Positions 1 through 8,215 of a stretch of 64,000 bases of DNA are shown one piece after another (the first letter of the stretch is position 1; every line of letters starts with the position of its first letter). The notes beneath the pieces are model-generated. The model was not told the DNA's origin, did not search any database, and saw only the letters and a program-made list of their open reading frames with translations. This DNA comes from VXMO01 sp965219405 (lineage in GTDB: Bacteria > Chloroflexota > Dehalococcoidia > UBA6926). A program made the position numbers and the translations under genes. Location: the NCBI GenBank assembly GCA_965219405.1, contig OZ244736.1, positions 1,550,001 to 1,614,000 of the forward strand, read 5' to 3'.

Positions 1-1620
1 CCCATGGCGCTGCGCTCAATGCGAAAGATCGAGAACATCATCCGTGCGGAGATGAACGCGGCGGGAGCGCAGGAAGTCCTCATGCCCGTCATCCAGCCCG
101 TCGAACTTTGGCGGCAGAGCGGACGGGAGGAGGCGTTCGGCCCCACCCTGTTGCACCTCCAGGATCGCCGCGAGCGCCAGATGGTTCTTGCCCCTACACA
201 TGAAGAGGCCGTGACCGATCTCGCCCGCCGCCACGTCCGCAGCTACCGCGATCTGCCCATCAATCTCTACCAGGTCCAGACCAAGCTCCGCGACGAGGCC
301 CGGCCACGCGCCGGGCTCATACGCGTGCGCGAGTTCCATATGAAGGACGCCTACTCCTTTGACGTGGATCAGGACGGTCTCGACGCCGCCTACGACAAAA
401 TGGTGCAGGCCTACTGGAACATCTTCCGCCGTTCAGGGCTCGATGTCGTCGCCGTCGAGGCGGACAGCGGGGCGATGGGTGGCAGCGACTCTCAGGAATA
501 CATGCTCCTCGCGGAAACCGGCGAGGACGAGCTGGTCAACTGCCCTGTCTGCGGCTACGCGGCCAACGTCGAACGCGCACTCTCTCGCTACGCCCCGCCT
601 CCGGACACTGGCGAGCCACACGACATCGAAATCATCGACACCCCCAACATGACCACCATCGCCGAACTCGCGGAGTTTCTAGACATCGAAGAAAGTCAGA
701 CCCTCAAGGCCGTCTTCTATGTCCACGATGGCGAGTTCATTTTCGTCGCAATCCGCGGAGACCTCGACGTCAACGAAGTGAAACTGGCCAATGCCCTCGG
801 CGGCGCCGAACTCCGCCTCGCCACCGATGAAGAGGTTAAAGCGGCCGGCATCGTCGCCGGTTCAGCCTCCCCAGTCGGCATCGAAAACGTCCGCAAGATC
901 GGTGACCTCTCAGCAACACAGGGAGCCAACTACGTCGCCGGGGCGAACGACGCTCACAAGCACTTCAGAAACGTCAACTACGGCCGCGACTTTGAACTCG
1001 ATGACGTTATCGATATCGCGAAAGCAGAAGAGGGGCACGGCTGCCCTCGCTGCGATGACGGCACACTCAATTTCTCACGCGGCATTGAGGTCGGCCACGT
1101 CTTCAAGCTCGGCACGAAATTCAGTGAGGCATTCGCGGCGAACTACGTCACGCAGGATGGCGAGGAAAGGCCCATGTTCATGGGCTGCTACGGCATCGGC
1201 GTCGGTCGTCTGCTCGGTGCCGCCATCGAGAGCAGTCACGATGATGACGGCATCATCTTCCCCGCCAACATCGCTCCCTATGACATCCACCTCGTATCCC
1301 TCAACCCCGGCGATGAGGAAATCTCAGGCGCCGCAGATGAGCTGTACAACGAACTCACGTCGGCTGGCCTGGAAGTCCTCTTCGACGACCGCGACGAATC
1401 CGCAGGTATCAAGTTCAGCGACGCAGACTTGCTCGGAATGCCCTTGCGCGCCACCGTCAGCCGCCGCTCCATGCGTGACGGCCGTAACGCCGAACTCAAA
1501 CTCCGCAGTCGCGACCGCGACTCGGCGAAAATCGTCCCAATCGAGAACGCCGTTCAGGAGGCGCGCAGCCTTCTCAACGAACTGACAGAAAAGAGTGAAC
1601 TCGCCCCCCGTTCGCCCTGA
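1..1620 (+). CDS. proS: Prolyl-tRNA synthetase, 5' partial
   Basis: Class II aminoacyl-tRNA synthetase that charges tRNA-Pro in the cytoplasm. The frame is open from base 1. The first visible residues (PMALRSMRKIENIIRAEM) match the part of bacterial ProS about 45 residues after its start, so the true start lies left of the window and the ATG at position 4 is internal. Visible parts are motif 2 (TKLRDEARPR), the SREF/MKDAYSF-like block (VREFHMKDAYSFD), a YbaK-like editing insertion in the middle, motif 3 (GCYGIGVGR) and a C-terminal anticodon-binding domain. This is the long bacterial type. The stop codon lies inside a dispersed intergenic repeat, so the last few residues (LAPRSP) are repeat-derived. 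Confidence 0.97.
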   Translation, partial: PMALRSMRKIENIIRAEMNAAGAQEVLMPVIQPVELWRQSGREEAFGPTLLHLQDRRERQMVLAPTHEEAVTDLARRHVRSYRDLPINLYQVQTKLRDEARPRAGLIRVREFHMKDAYSFDVDQDGLDAAYDKMVQAYWNIFRRSGLDVVAVEADSGAMGGSDSQEYMLLAETGEDELVNCPVCGYAANVERALSRYAPPPDTGEPHDIEIIDTPNMTTIAELAEFLDIEESQTLKAVFYVHDGEFIFVAIRGDLDVNEVKLANALGGAELRLATDEEVKAAGIVAGSASPVGIENVRKIGDLSATQGANYVAGANDAHKHFRNVNYGRDFELDDVIDIAKAEEGHGCPRCDDGTLNFSRGIEVGHVFKLGTKFSEAFAANYVTQDGEERPMFMGCYGIGVGRLLGAAIESSHDDDGIIFPANIAPYDIHLVSLNPGDEEISGAADELYNELTSAGLEVLFDDRDESAGIKFSDADLLGMPLRATVSRRSMRDGRNAELKLRSRDRDSAKIVPIENAVQEARSLLNELTEKSELAPRSP

Positions 1621-1670
1621 GCTGATCGAAGAGCGCTCCCGTTCGTGGTGAGCCTGTCGAACCACAACGG
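1609..1670. repeat. Dispersed GTTCGCCCTGAGC-type repeat
   Basis: Two tandem diverged copies of the motif gttcgccctgagc..gtcgaa. The second is palindromic (gttcgtggt..accacaac). The same family recurs near 21.17, 26.42, 47.18 and 57.42 kb. The first copy supplies the proS stop codon. Confidence 0.7.
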
Positions 1671-1734
1671 GTACACGCCTTTGACGGAAGGCTGCAACTC
1701 TCCATAAGATTGCAAAGAAGCACAGCGAGGCGTC

Positions 1735-2118
1735 ATGACGGCATCGTCTGAAACTGAGTCACGGACCTCTCCAATGTGGGGACTTGTCCAGCCCGCCGTA
1801 CTCCTGGTCTTGTCAGAAGGGCCACAGCACGGGTATGCGCTCCTTGAGGCGCTGCAAGCTCGCGGCTACCTCCCCGGCAAGGCGGACGTGGGCAACCTCT
1901 ATCGTGGCCTGAGGCGGCTTGAGAAATCCGGCGCGGTCACGTCTGAGTGGGTGCGCCAGAGTGGACCAGGCCCTTCCCGCCGCACCTATGAGATAACAGA
2001 TCAGGGACGACAGCTCCTGTATCAAGACGCCCTTGCCCTTGCCGACCGCGCCGGAGTGATAGCCAAACTCCTCAACGAATACCGCCGCCTCTACCCCACC
2101 GGACCGGATGGGCGCTGA
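1735..2118 (+). CDS. PadR-family transcriptional regulator
   Basis: A 127-residue winged-helix DNA-binding protein. The PadR signature is clear: a short leader, then LLVLSEGPQHGYALLEAL, a wing region with VGNLYRGLRRLEKSGAV, and RRTYEITDQGRQLL, followed by a C-terminal helix that would dimerise. PadR proteins are usually repressors, often of transporters or stress genes. The target cannot be read from the sequence. The CPBP-protease gene that follows starts 88 bases downstream and may be co-regulated. A GAGG ribosome site precedes the ATG. The gene stands between proS and the protease without overlap. Confidence 0.88.
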   Translation: MTASSETESRTSPMWGLVQPAVLLVLSEGPQHGYALLEALQARGYLPGKADVGNLYRGLRRLEKSGAVTSEWVRQSGPGPSRRTYEITDQGRQLLYQDALALADRAGVIAKLLNEYRRLYPTGPDGR

Positions 2119-2206
2119 GCCGCATGGCCCCCACGCCAACCCACTGCGTATTTCTCCATAACGACGTGCCCGCAGGATTAGCGCCCGGCATCAATAACCA
2201 AGGCGG

Positions 2207-3172
2207 GTGAGTGCTGTGCCGTTCTTGGGTCTCATCTTCTTTTTCCTGCGCCTCATCCCCCGAAGGCTCATCCTGCTTTTGATTCTCCTCGCGGTAATCG
2301 CCATAGTTGTTCGTTACACGGCACAGCGACTTGCGGCCGGTCAGCGCCCAGCGGTAGTCCCTACTGAAATTCCTGGCCCTCCCCAGCCCTTAAGTCGACC
2401 GTCCCGACCAAAACCGCAACCCAGAGAGCCGGAACCCGAAACGCGGTACACAGTCCCGAATTCCCGCCCTACCACTCCCTCAGTGCCATGGACGGCTCGG
2501 CAAGTCCTGATCGCATTGGCCGTCATCGTTGTGGCGTTTCTGGTTGTCATCGGGAGCATCATGGGACTCGTTCAGGTCGTCGACGTAAGTGGATGGGGCG
2601 AGCACGTCATTCTGCTTGTTGCCACGCTTGCCCTGCAGGGAGTCATGATTCTCAGTGTGTGGATCTTCGCCGTTCGACCCGCGGGAGGACGCTGGGCTGT
2701 ACTCGGATTTCGCCAAATTAGGCCAATCTCGACCACCCTCATCGCCATCGTTGGCATCACTCTTGGGCAGAGTCTCGTCCTTGGCTACTCGCAGTTTGTC
2801 GACTGGCTTGGCATCGAGTTCCTGGTACCCGGAGACCCGTTTGCGTCCTGGGACATACACCCGCTCTCGTTCGCTATCATCGCCTTCTCGGCCGTCATCA
2901 TTGCTCCACTGTTCGAAGAGATATTCTTCCGTGGATTCATGTACCAGGCCTTTAGAAAATCCATGACCGTTTGGCTCGCCGCCATCTTGTCCTCCCTGGT
3001 CTTTGGCATTGCCCACATAGACCCGGCCATCATCATCCCCATTGCGCTTGTGGGTATGATTCTGTTGGGCATCTACAGGTGGACCGGTAATCTTTGGAGC
3101 AGCATCATCACACATGCGGGATTCAATGCAGTGGCCGTGATGGCTCTGGCAGTGCGAACGTGGGTCGTATAA
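2207..3172 (+). CDS. CPBP-family intramembrane metalloprotease
   Basis: A 321-residue membrane protein of the CPBP (CAAX protease/Abi) family. An N-terminal transmembrane pair is followed by a Pro/Arg-rich soluble linker at about residues 45-95, then six or so further membrane segments. The catalytic motifs are present: EEIFFRG (EExxxR), FGIAH with its histidine, and HAGFNAV near the end. These proteins cleave prenylated or other membrane substrates, or act in peptide modification; the substrate here is unknown. The start is GTG at 2207; a second GTG three codons later is possible. The 3' end overlaps trpA by 13 bases in another frame, suggesting translational coupling. Confidence 0.87.
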   Translation: MSAVPFLGLIFFFLRLIPRRLILLLILLAVIAIVVRYTAQRLAAGQRPAVVPTEIPGPPQPLSRPSRPKPQPREPEPETRYTVPNSRPTTPSVPWTARQVLIALAVIVVAFLVVIGSIMGLVQVVDVSGWGEHVILLVATLALQGVMILSVWIFAVRPAGGRWAVLGFRQIRPISTTLIAIVGITLGQSLVLGYSQFVDWLGIEFLVPGDPFASWDIHPLSFAIIAFSAVIIAPLFEEIFFRGFMYQAFRKSMTVWLAAILSSLVFGIAHIDPAIIIPIALVGMILLGIYRWTGNLWSSIITHAGFNAVAVMALAVRTWVV

Positions 3173-3966
3173 CTCAGGCCTTTGAGCGTGCCCGTGACCA
3201 GGGCCGTGCCGCCGTCGCCCCCTACTTCACTGTTGGCTACCCGGATGTCGCCGCTACCGTTGAAGGCGTCGCCGCGGCCATCCGCGCGGGCGCAGACCTC
3301 ATTGAACTCGGCGTCCCGTTTAGCGATCCTTTGGCCGACGGCGCGACCGTTCAAAAAAGCTCCACCGCTGCGCTCAACGGCGGTGTCACCCTGCATACAT
3401 GCCTGGAGGCCACCCGCCAAATTCGCACAGATTTCCCCGACACCCCCATCTTTTTGATGGGCTACTACAACCCGTTCCTGCAATACGGTATAGAGAAGCT
3501 CGCCGATGAAGCCGCTAAAGCGGGCATCGACGGTTTCATCGTCCCGGACCTACCTCCCGAGGAATCCGGCCTGCTCGATGATGTCATTGCCCCCCACGGC
3601 CTTGAACTCATTTACATGATCGCGCCCACAAGCCCTGATGATCGTATTGAGGCCATCACAAAGCGCGCCCGCGGTTTCATCTATTGCGTGAGCCTTACGG
3701 GAGTCACCGGCGCGCGCGATAGCGTCTCCGCCGGCGTCCCTGCCCTCATCCAACGGGTGCGCTCCCATACGGAAATACCGCTCGCCCTCGGGTTCGGCAT
3801 CTCTCGTCCCGACCACGTTGCGTCCGTTGCGCAAATCGTGGACGGCGTCGTCATCGGCAGCGCAATGGTGAACCTCATGGGAGACACTCCCTCAGCGGAA
3901 CGAACGCAAGTTGTGGAAAACTATGTGCGGAGTCTGGTGGAAGCCGGACGCCGCCAGGACTCATGA
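3160..3966 (+). CDS. trpA: Tryptophan synthase alpha subunit
   Basis: Cleaves indole-3-glycerol phosphate to indole and glyceraldehyde 3-phosphate and passes indole to TrpB. From the GTG at 3160 the protein has 268 residues, the usual length, and the two catalytic acids fall at the classical positions: Glu49 in LIELGVPFSDP and Asp60 in DPLADG. An upstream ATG in the same frame would add 22 residues unlike the family, so the GTG was chosen. It overlaps the preceding protease gene by 13 bases. trpB and the other trp genes are not adjacent, which is unusual because trpBA are normally a pair. Chorismate mutase follows 25 bases later, giving a small aromatic amino-acid group. Confidence 0.96.
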   Translation: MGRITQAFERARDQGRAAVAPYFTVGYPDVAATVEGVAAAIRAGADLIELGVPFSDPLADGATVQKSSTAALNGGVTLHTCLEATRQIRTDFPDTPIFLMGYYNPFLQYGIEKLADEAAKAGIDGFIVPDLPPEESGLLDDVIAPHGLELIYMIAPTSPDDRIEAITKRARGFIYCVSLTGVTGARDSVSAGVPALIQRVRSHTEIPLALGFGISRPDHVASVAQIVDGVVIGSAMVNLMGDTPSAERTQVVENYVRSLVEAGRRQDS

Positions 3967-3991
3967 ATCTCGCTAAATTCGGAGGAAAACA

Positions 3992-4375
3992 ATGACTGCG
4001 GTACGGGGCATCAGGGGAGCAACGACGGCCGATTCTGATACGCGTGAGGACATTCTCGAAGCCACGGAAGAACTCCTCCGTGAAATCTGCGCCGTCAACG
4101 AGGTCGACCCCGCGGACATTGCATCCATCTACTTCACCGCTACTCGTGACATCACCGCCGAGTTCCCGCAGGTCGCCGCCCGAGTGGGAATGGGCTGGCA
4201 GAATCTCGCCCTCATTGGCGCCACTGAAATGAACGTTGAGAACGATGCCGAACGCTGCATCCGCGTCCTCATCCACATCAACACAGACAAGCGCCAGGAC
4301 GAAATGAACTTCGTTTACAAGCGCGGCGCAACTCACCTCCGGGCCCGCGGCCGGATCGACACTGACGAATCGTGA
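3992..4375 (+). CDS. aroH: Chorismate mutase, AroH type
   Basis: Converts chorismate to prephenate, the branch point toward Phe and Tyr. The 127-residue protein matches the monofunctional Bacillus AroH class: it begins VRGIRGATT, continues with EDILEATEELL and ATRDITAEFPQVAAR, and has the active-site arginine in ERCIRVLIHINT. It is a trimeric pseudo-alpha/beta-barrel in this family, unrelated to the helical AroQ class. A strong GGAGG ribosome site lies just before the ATG. It sits between trpA and ribF in what looks like one transcription unit. Confidence 0.95.
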   Translation: MTAVRGIRGATTADSDTREDILEATEELLREICAVNEVDPADIASIYFTATRDITAEFPQVAARVGMGWQNLALIGATEMNVENDAERCIRVLIHINTDKRQDEMNFVYKRGATHLRARGRIDTDES

Positions 4376-4384
4376 CGCCTGTTC

Positions 4385-5314
4385 ATGAAAGCCTTTGAGG
4401 AAATTGAACGGGCACGGACAACCTCCGGCTCTGTTCTCACAATCGGCACATTTGACGGCGTCCACCGCGGCCATCGTCACGTCATAGCACGCGTGGCACT
4501 GGAAGCGCGCGAAAACGGCCTCCAAGCGGGGGTCCTAACATTCACGACCACGCCCCGCGAGGTGTTTCAGCCTGACGCCCCTATCGCCAATCTCTCGAGT
4601 CTTGACGAGCGCATCTCGTTGCTGAAAGAGGCTGGCGCGGATTACGTCGTCCCCGTCACCTTTGACCGCGACCTGGCTGGCGTCGGTGCCCGCGACTTTG
4701 CCCAACAACTCGTCGATGTCCTCTCAATGCGACGCCTCGTCGTCGGCCCCGACTTCGCAATGGGCCGCCGTCGCGAGGGCACGATTCCCGTCCTGACGGA
4801 AATCGGCCAGGAACTCGGCTTCACCGTCCTCCCCTTGGACGAGCTGCAAGACGGCGGCCAACGCATCGGCAGCTCCGTCATTCGAAGCCTCTTGATCGAC
4901 GACGGCAACGTCGCCGCCGCCAATGAAATGCTTGCCCGCCCGTACTCCCTCTCCGGAACGGTCCGTGAGGGCCACAAGCGCGGCAAGGACCTCGGATTCC
5001 CAACCGCCAACATCTCAGTCCCCGCACGCCGAGCCGTGCCTGCCGATGGCATCTACGTCACCCGCGCCCGCCTCGGAGACCGTGTCTTGCAATCCGCCAC
5101 CAATATCGGAGACAACCCAACGTTCAACGATGACGAGCGCATGATAGAGACCTACATCCTCGACTTTGACGAGGAGATCTACGGCCAGACAATCAGCGTC
5201 GAATTTCTTGAACGGCTGCGTGGCGAAGTCGCATTCACAACCGTCGAAGCCCTCATTGACCAGATGCACATTGATGTCCGGCAAACCCGGGCCTACTTCA
5301 CCCTGAACCCCTAA
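4385..5314 (+). CDS. ribF: Bifunctional riboflavin kinase / FAD synthetase
   Basis: Phosphorylates riboflavin to FMN and adenylylates FMN to FAD. At 309 residues it has the usual two-domain layout. The N-terminal nucleotidyltransferase carries TIGTFDGVHRGHRHVI with the HxGH-like element, and the C-terminal flavokinase carries GHKRGKDLGFPTANI, GIYVTRA and NIGDNPTF. The ATG lies 9 bases after aroH, without a clear Shine-Dalgarno sequence, so translation may be coupled. It is the last gene of the trpA-aroH-ribF run; a palindromic repeat follows. Confidence 0.96.
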   Translation: MKAFEEIERARTTSGSVLTIGTFDGVHRGHRHVIARVALEARENGLQAGVLTFTTTPREVFQPDAPIANLSSLDERISLLKEAGADYVVPVTFDRDLAGVGARDFAQQLVDVLSMRRLVVGPDFAMGRRREGTIPVLTEIGQELGFTVLPLDELQDGGQRIGSSVIRSLLIDDGNVAAANEMLARPYSLSGTVREGHKRGKDLGFPTANISVPARRAVPADGIYVTRARLGDRVLQSATNIGDNPTFNDDERMIETYILDFDEEIYGQTISVEFLERLRGEVAFTTVEALIDQMHIDVRQTRAYFTLNP

Positions 5315-5320
5315 CCCCCT

Positions 5321-5347
5321 CCGTCATTCCCGCGCAGGCGGGAATCT
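5321..5347. repeat. Palindromic CCGTCATTCCCGC repeat
   Basis: A hairpin-forming element (attcccgc - gcag - gcgggaat) of a type common between genes in many bacteria. It lies just after ribF and could act in mRNA 3'-end formation. Related CCGTCATTCC pieces occur at 26.5, 53.0 and 57.5 kb. Confidence 0.7.
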
Positions 5348-5485
5348 TGAACTCATTTCCCAACCCAACCCCGTACCGCCTCCCCACTCATTCCCCTATA
5401 CTTAGAGCACGGGCGCGCCAAGGCTTAGCGCATGCCGCCAACGCGCCCCAAACGCAAGTAATCTCAACGTCAGAGGAGCGTTTAC

Positions 5486-6586
5486 GTGAACCTACGCACA
5501 CCCGGCCCTACCCCAATCCCGCAAGACATCCTCAATGCCTTGTCCGGCCCTATGATCGACCACCGCGGCCCCTACTTCCGCGACATCTACGACCGCGTCA
5601 GCGCGCGGCTCAAGGAGCTTTTCGAAACACAAAACGATGTCTTCATGCTCACGTCCTCCGGCTCCGGTGGCCTTGAGGCGGCCATCGTCAACACCCTCTC
5701 CCCCGGCGAGCCGGTATTGGCCGTCGAAATAGGCGCGTTCGGCGTGCGACTCGGACGCATCGCGGAGATCTTTGGCGCGGACGTCCGTTGGCAGCACATC
5801 GAATGGGGACAGGCCGCCACCGCCGAATCCGTCGCGGAAGCCCTTGATGCAGACCCGGGCGTGACATCCGTCCTCATCACGCACAACGAGACTTCGACCG
5901 GCATCACCAACCCCATCGAGGAGATCGCGCAGGTCGTCAAACAGCGCGACAAGCTCCTGATCGTCGATGCCGTCTCCAGCCTCGGCTCCCTCCCCTGCCC
6001 GGTGGACGAATGGGGTATCGATGTAGTCATCACCGGTTCTCAAAAGGGATGGATGGCCCCGCCTGGCCTCGCAATGATCAGCCTCAGCCCCCGTGCATGG
6101 GTCGCCGTCGAGAAGTCCACCATGCCCAAGTTCTATTTCGACCTGAAACAGGCGCGTGACTACGCCGCCCGCAGCCAGACGCCCTGGACGCCCGCCATTC
6201 CCGTTTTCTACGCCCTGGACGCCTCTCTGTCGCAGTTGATGGATGAGGGCCTGCCCGCCATCCACGCGCGCCACCAGGCAGCCGGCGACCGCGTGCGGGC
6301 AGGCGTCAAGGCGCTCGGCCTCTCTCTCTTCGCCGAGAACGAGTCCTACGCCTCGAACACCGTCACCGCCATCAAGTGCCCGGAAGGCATCGCCGTCGCA
6401 GACATCCGCAAGGCCGCCGCTGACATGGACGTCGTCCTCGCGGGCGGCCAGGCGCGGCTCTCGAACTCCATCTTCCGCATCGGCCACCTCGGCTACATGC
6501 CGGATGAGGAACTCGATGAGGCGCTTGAAGTTCTCGGCAAGACGCTCCAACAGGTCGGATTTGCACCCGCCGCGGCAACCGTGTAA
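5486..6586 (+). CDS. Class V aminotransferase (serine-glyoxylate/alanine-glyoxylate type)
   Basis: A 366-residue PLP enzyme of the AGXT/SPT fold. It starts MNLRTPGPTPIPQDI, typical of the family, and has TSSGSGGLEAAI for PLP-phosphate binding, LIVDAVSSLGS with the Asp that contacts the PLP nitrogen, and the Schiff-base lysine at residue 187 in TGSQKGW. The start is GTG with an upstream GGAG. The stop lies six bases before serA, so the two are one operon. In several anaerobes and Chloroflexota this pair is thought to give serine from 3-phosphoglycerate, the aminotransferase taking the place of SerC. Glyoxylate-serine interconversion is the alternative. Confidence 0.9.
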   Translation: MNLRTPGPTPIPQDILNALSGPMIDHRGPYFRDIYDRVSARLKELFETQNDVFMLTSSGSGGLEAAIVNTLSPGEPVLAVEIGAFGVRLGRIAEIFGADVRWQHIEWGQAATAESVAEALDADPGVTSVLITHNETSTGITNPIEEIAQVVKQRDKLLIVDAVSSLGSLPCPVDEWGIDVVITGSQKGWMAPPGLAMISLSPRAWVAVEKSTMPKFYFDLKQARDYAARSQTPWTPAIPVFYALDASLSQLMDEGLPAIHARHQAAGDRVRAGVKALGLSLFAENESYASNTVTAIKCPEGIAVADIRKAAADMDVVLAGGQARLSNSIFRIGHLGYMPDEELDEALEVLGKTLQQVGFAPAAATV

Positions 6587-6592
6587 ACACCC

Positions 6593-8176
6593 ATGCGAGT
6601 ACTTATCGCAGACCCCATCGCGCCGGATGGCGCGGAGATTCTCGAACAACGCGGCGTTGATGCCGACACGCGCCTTGGCCTCAACGAAGATGAATTGACT
6701 ACCGCCATAGTCGACTATGACGGCCTTATCGTCCGCAGCGAGACAAAGGTCACGTCCGGTGTGCTCGCCGCAGCAAAGAACCTGCAGGTCGTCGGCCGCG
6801 CCGGTGTTGGTTACGACAACATCGATCTCGATGCCGCAACCGGCCACGGCGTCATCGTCGTCAACGCCCCCTCCTCCAACACCATCTCCGCCGCCGAACA
6901 CACCCTCGCGATGATGCTTTCCGTCGCCCGCCACGTCCCGCAGGCCCATTCCTCACTCGCGGGCGGCGAATGGAATCGCCGCAAGTTCCTTGGCACCGAA
7001 CTGCGTGGTAAGACTCTGGGCATCGTCGGCCTTGGCCGCATCGGCTCTGAAGTCGCACGGCGCGCCGCCGCATTCGAGATGCGTATTCTCGGCTTCGACC
7101 CCTTCGTCGCCGAGGAACACGGACGCCATCTCGGCGCGGAAATCGTCACCCTGCCCGACCTCTTTGAACAATCGGACATCATCACCCTCCACACGCCCAT
7201 GACAGACTCCACGCGCCGCCTGATCGGCGAGGAAGAGTTGTCGCAGATGAAACACGGCGCAATCCTTGTCAACTGCGCCCGAGGCGGCCTCGTGGACGAG
7301 GACGCCCTGCGCAGTGCCATCGAGGACGGCCGCATCGGCGGCGCGGCCCTTGATGTCTTCATCACGGAGCCGCCGGAGGATAGCCCCCTGTTTCGACACC
7401 CCAACGTGGTCGTGACGCCGCACCTCGGCGCGTCTACCGAAGAAGCTCAGTCCAACGTGGCCCGTGAAGTCGCCGAGCAGATGATTGATGTCTTTGAGGG
7501 CCGCACGCCCCGCTACGCCGTCAACGCCCCGCTCGTCCCGCCGGAGACCGCCGCCGAACTCGCACCATACGTCCCCCTTGCGCTCGTCGTCGGACGACTG
7601 GCCTCCCAGCTCACGGACGGCCAGCCGGAACGCCTCTCCATCTCCTTCCGCGGTGCGGTCGGCGAACTCGCCACGGACATCCTCGCCGCCACCATCCTCA
7701 GCGGATTCCTCCAGACCGGCACGGAGACACGGATCAACATTGTCAACGCTGGCACGGAAGCGAACAGGCGTGGCATCCACGTCCAGCAGAGCAAGGACGC
7801 GACGCAGACGCCCCCCTACACCAACCTCGTCAACCTTGATGTGCTCACAAACGCGGGAGAAACAACTGTTGGCGCAACGCTGACCGAGCGCGGCCAGACG
7901 GAGATCGTCCAGGTAAACGGCTATCAGGTCGGCATCATCCCCACCGGCGGACACTGGATGATCATCAGGCACACGGACCGCCCCGGCATGTTGGGAAGAA
8001 TCGGCACCGTCACGGGCGAGAACAACATCAACATAGCCTCTCTCCACGTCAGCCGTGAGTCCATGCGAGGCCCTGCCCTCACCGTCGTCAACGTCGATGA
8101 GTCCCCGGAGCCACGGCACATCGACGCCATCCTCGGCATCGACGGCGTTGACGCCATCCGCGTCGTGAACCTGTAA
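6593..8176 (+). CDS. serA: D-3-phosphoglycerate dehydrogenase
   Basis: First enzyme of serine synthesis: it oxidises 3-phosphoglycerate with NAD. The 527-residue long form has a catalytic domain with the Rossmann motif GLGRIG at residues 146-151, NCARGGLVDEDAL with the substrate arginine, and the catalytic histidine in TPHLGAST. An ASB/allosteric-substrate domain follows (about 320-450), then a C-terminal ACT domain (HTDRPGMLGRIGTVTGENN) that binds serine for feedback control in this class. It is coupled to the aminotransferase upstream. Glycine/serine supply may link it to the glycine-reductase-like cluster at 47-52 kb, but that is speculation. Confidence 0.97.
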   Translation: MRVLIADPIAPDGAEILEQRGVDADTRLGLNEDELTTAIVDYDGLIVRSETKVTSGVLAAAKNLQVVGRAGVGYDNIDLDAATGHGVIVVNAPSSNTISAAEHTLAMMLSVARHVPQAHSSLAGGEWNRRKFLGTELRGKTLGIVGLGRIGSEVARRAAAFEMRILGFDPFVAEEHGRHLGAEIVTLPDLFEQSDIITLHTPMTDSTRRLIGEEELSQMKHGAILVNCARGGLVDEDALRSAIEDGRIGGAALDVFITEPPEDSPLFRHPNVVVTPHLGASTEEAQSNVAREVAEQMIDVFEGRTPRYAVNAPLVPPETAAELAPYVPLALVVGRLASQLTDGQPERLSISFRGAVGELATDILAATILSGFLQTGTETRINIVNAGTEANRRGIHVQQSKDATQTPPYTNLVNLDVLTNAGETTVGATLTERGQTEIVQVNGYQVGIIPTGGHWMIIRHTDRPGMLGRIGTVTGENNINIASLHVSRESMRGPALTVVNVDESPEPRHIDAILGIDGVDAIRVVNL

Positions 8177-8215
8177 TCTGAATAGCAGATCCCTCCATGA
8201 TGGAGGCGGGCAACA

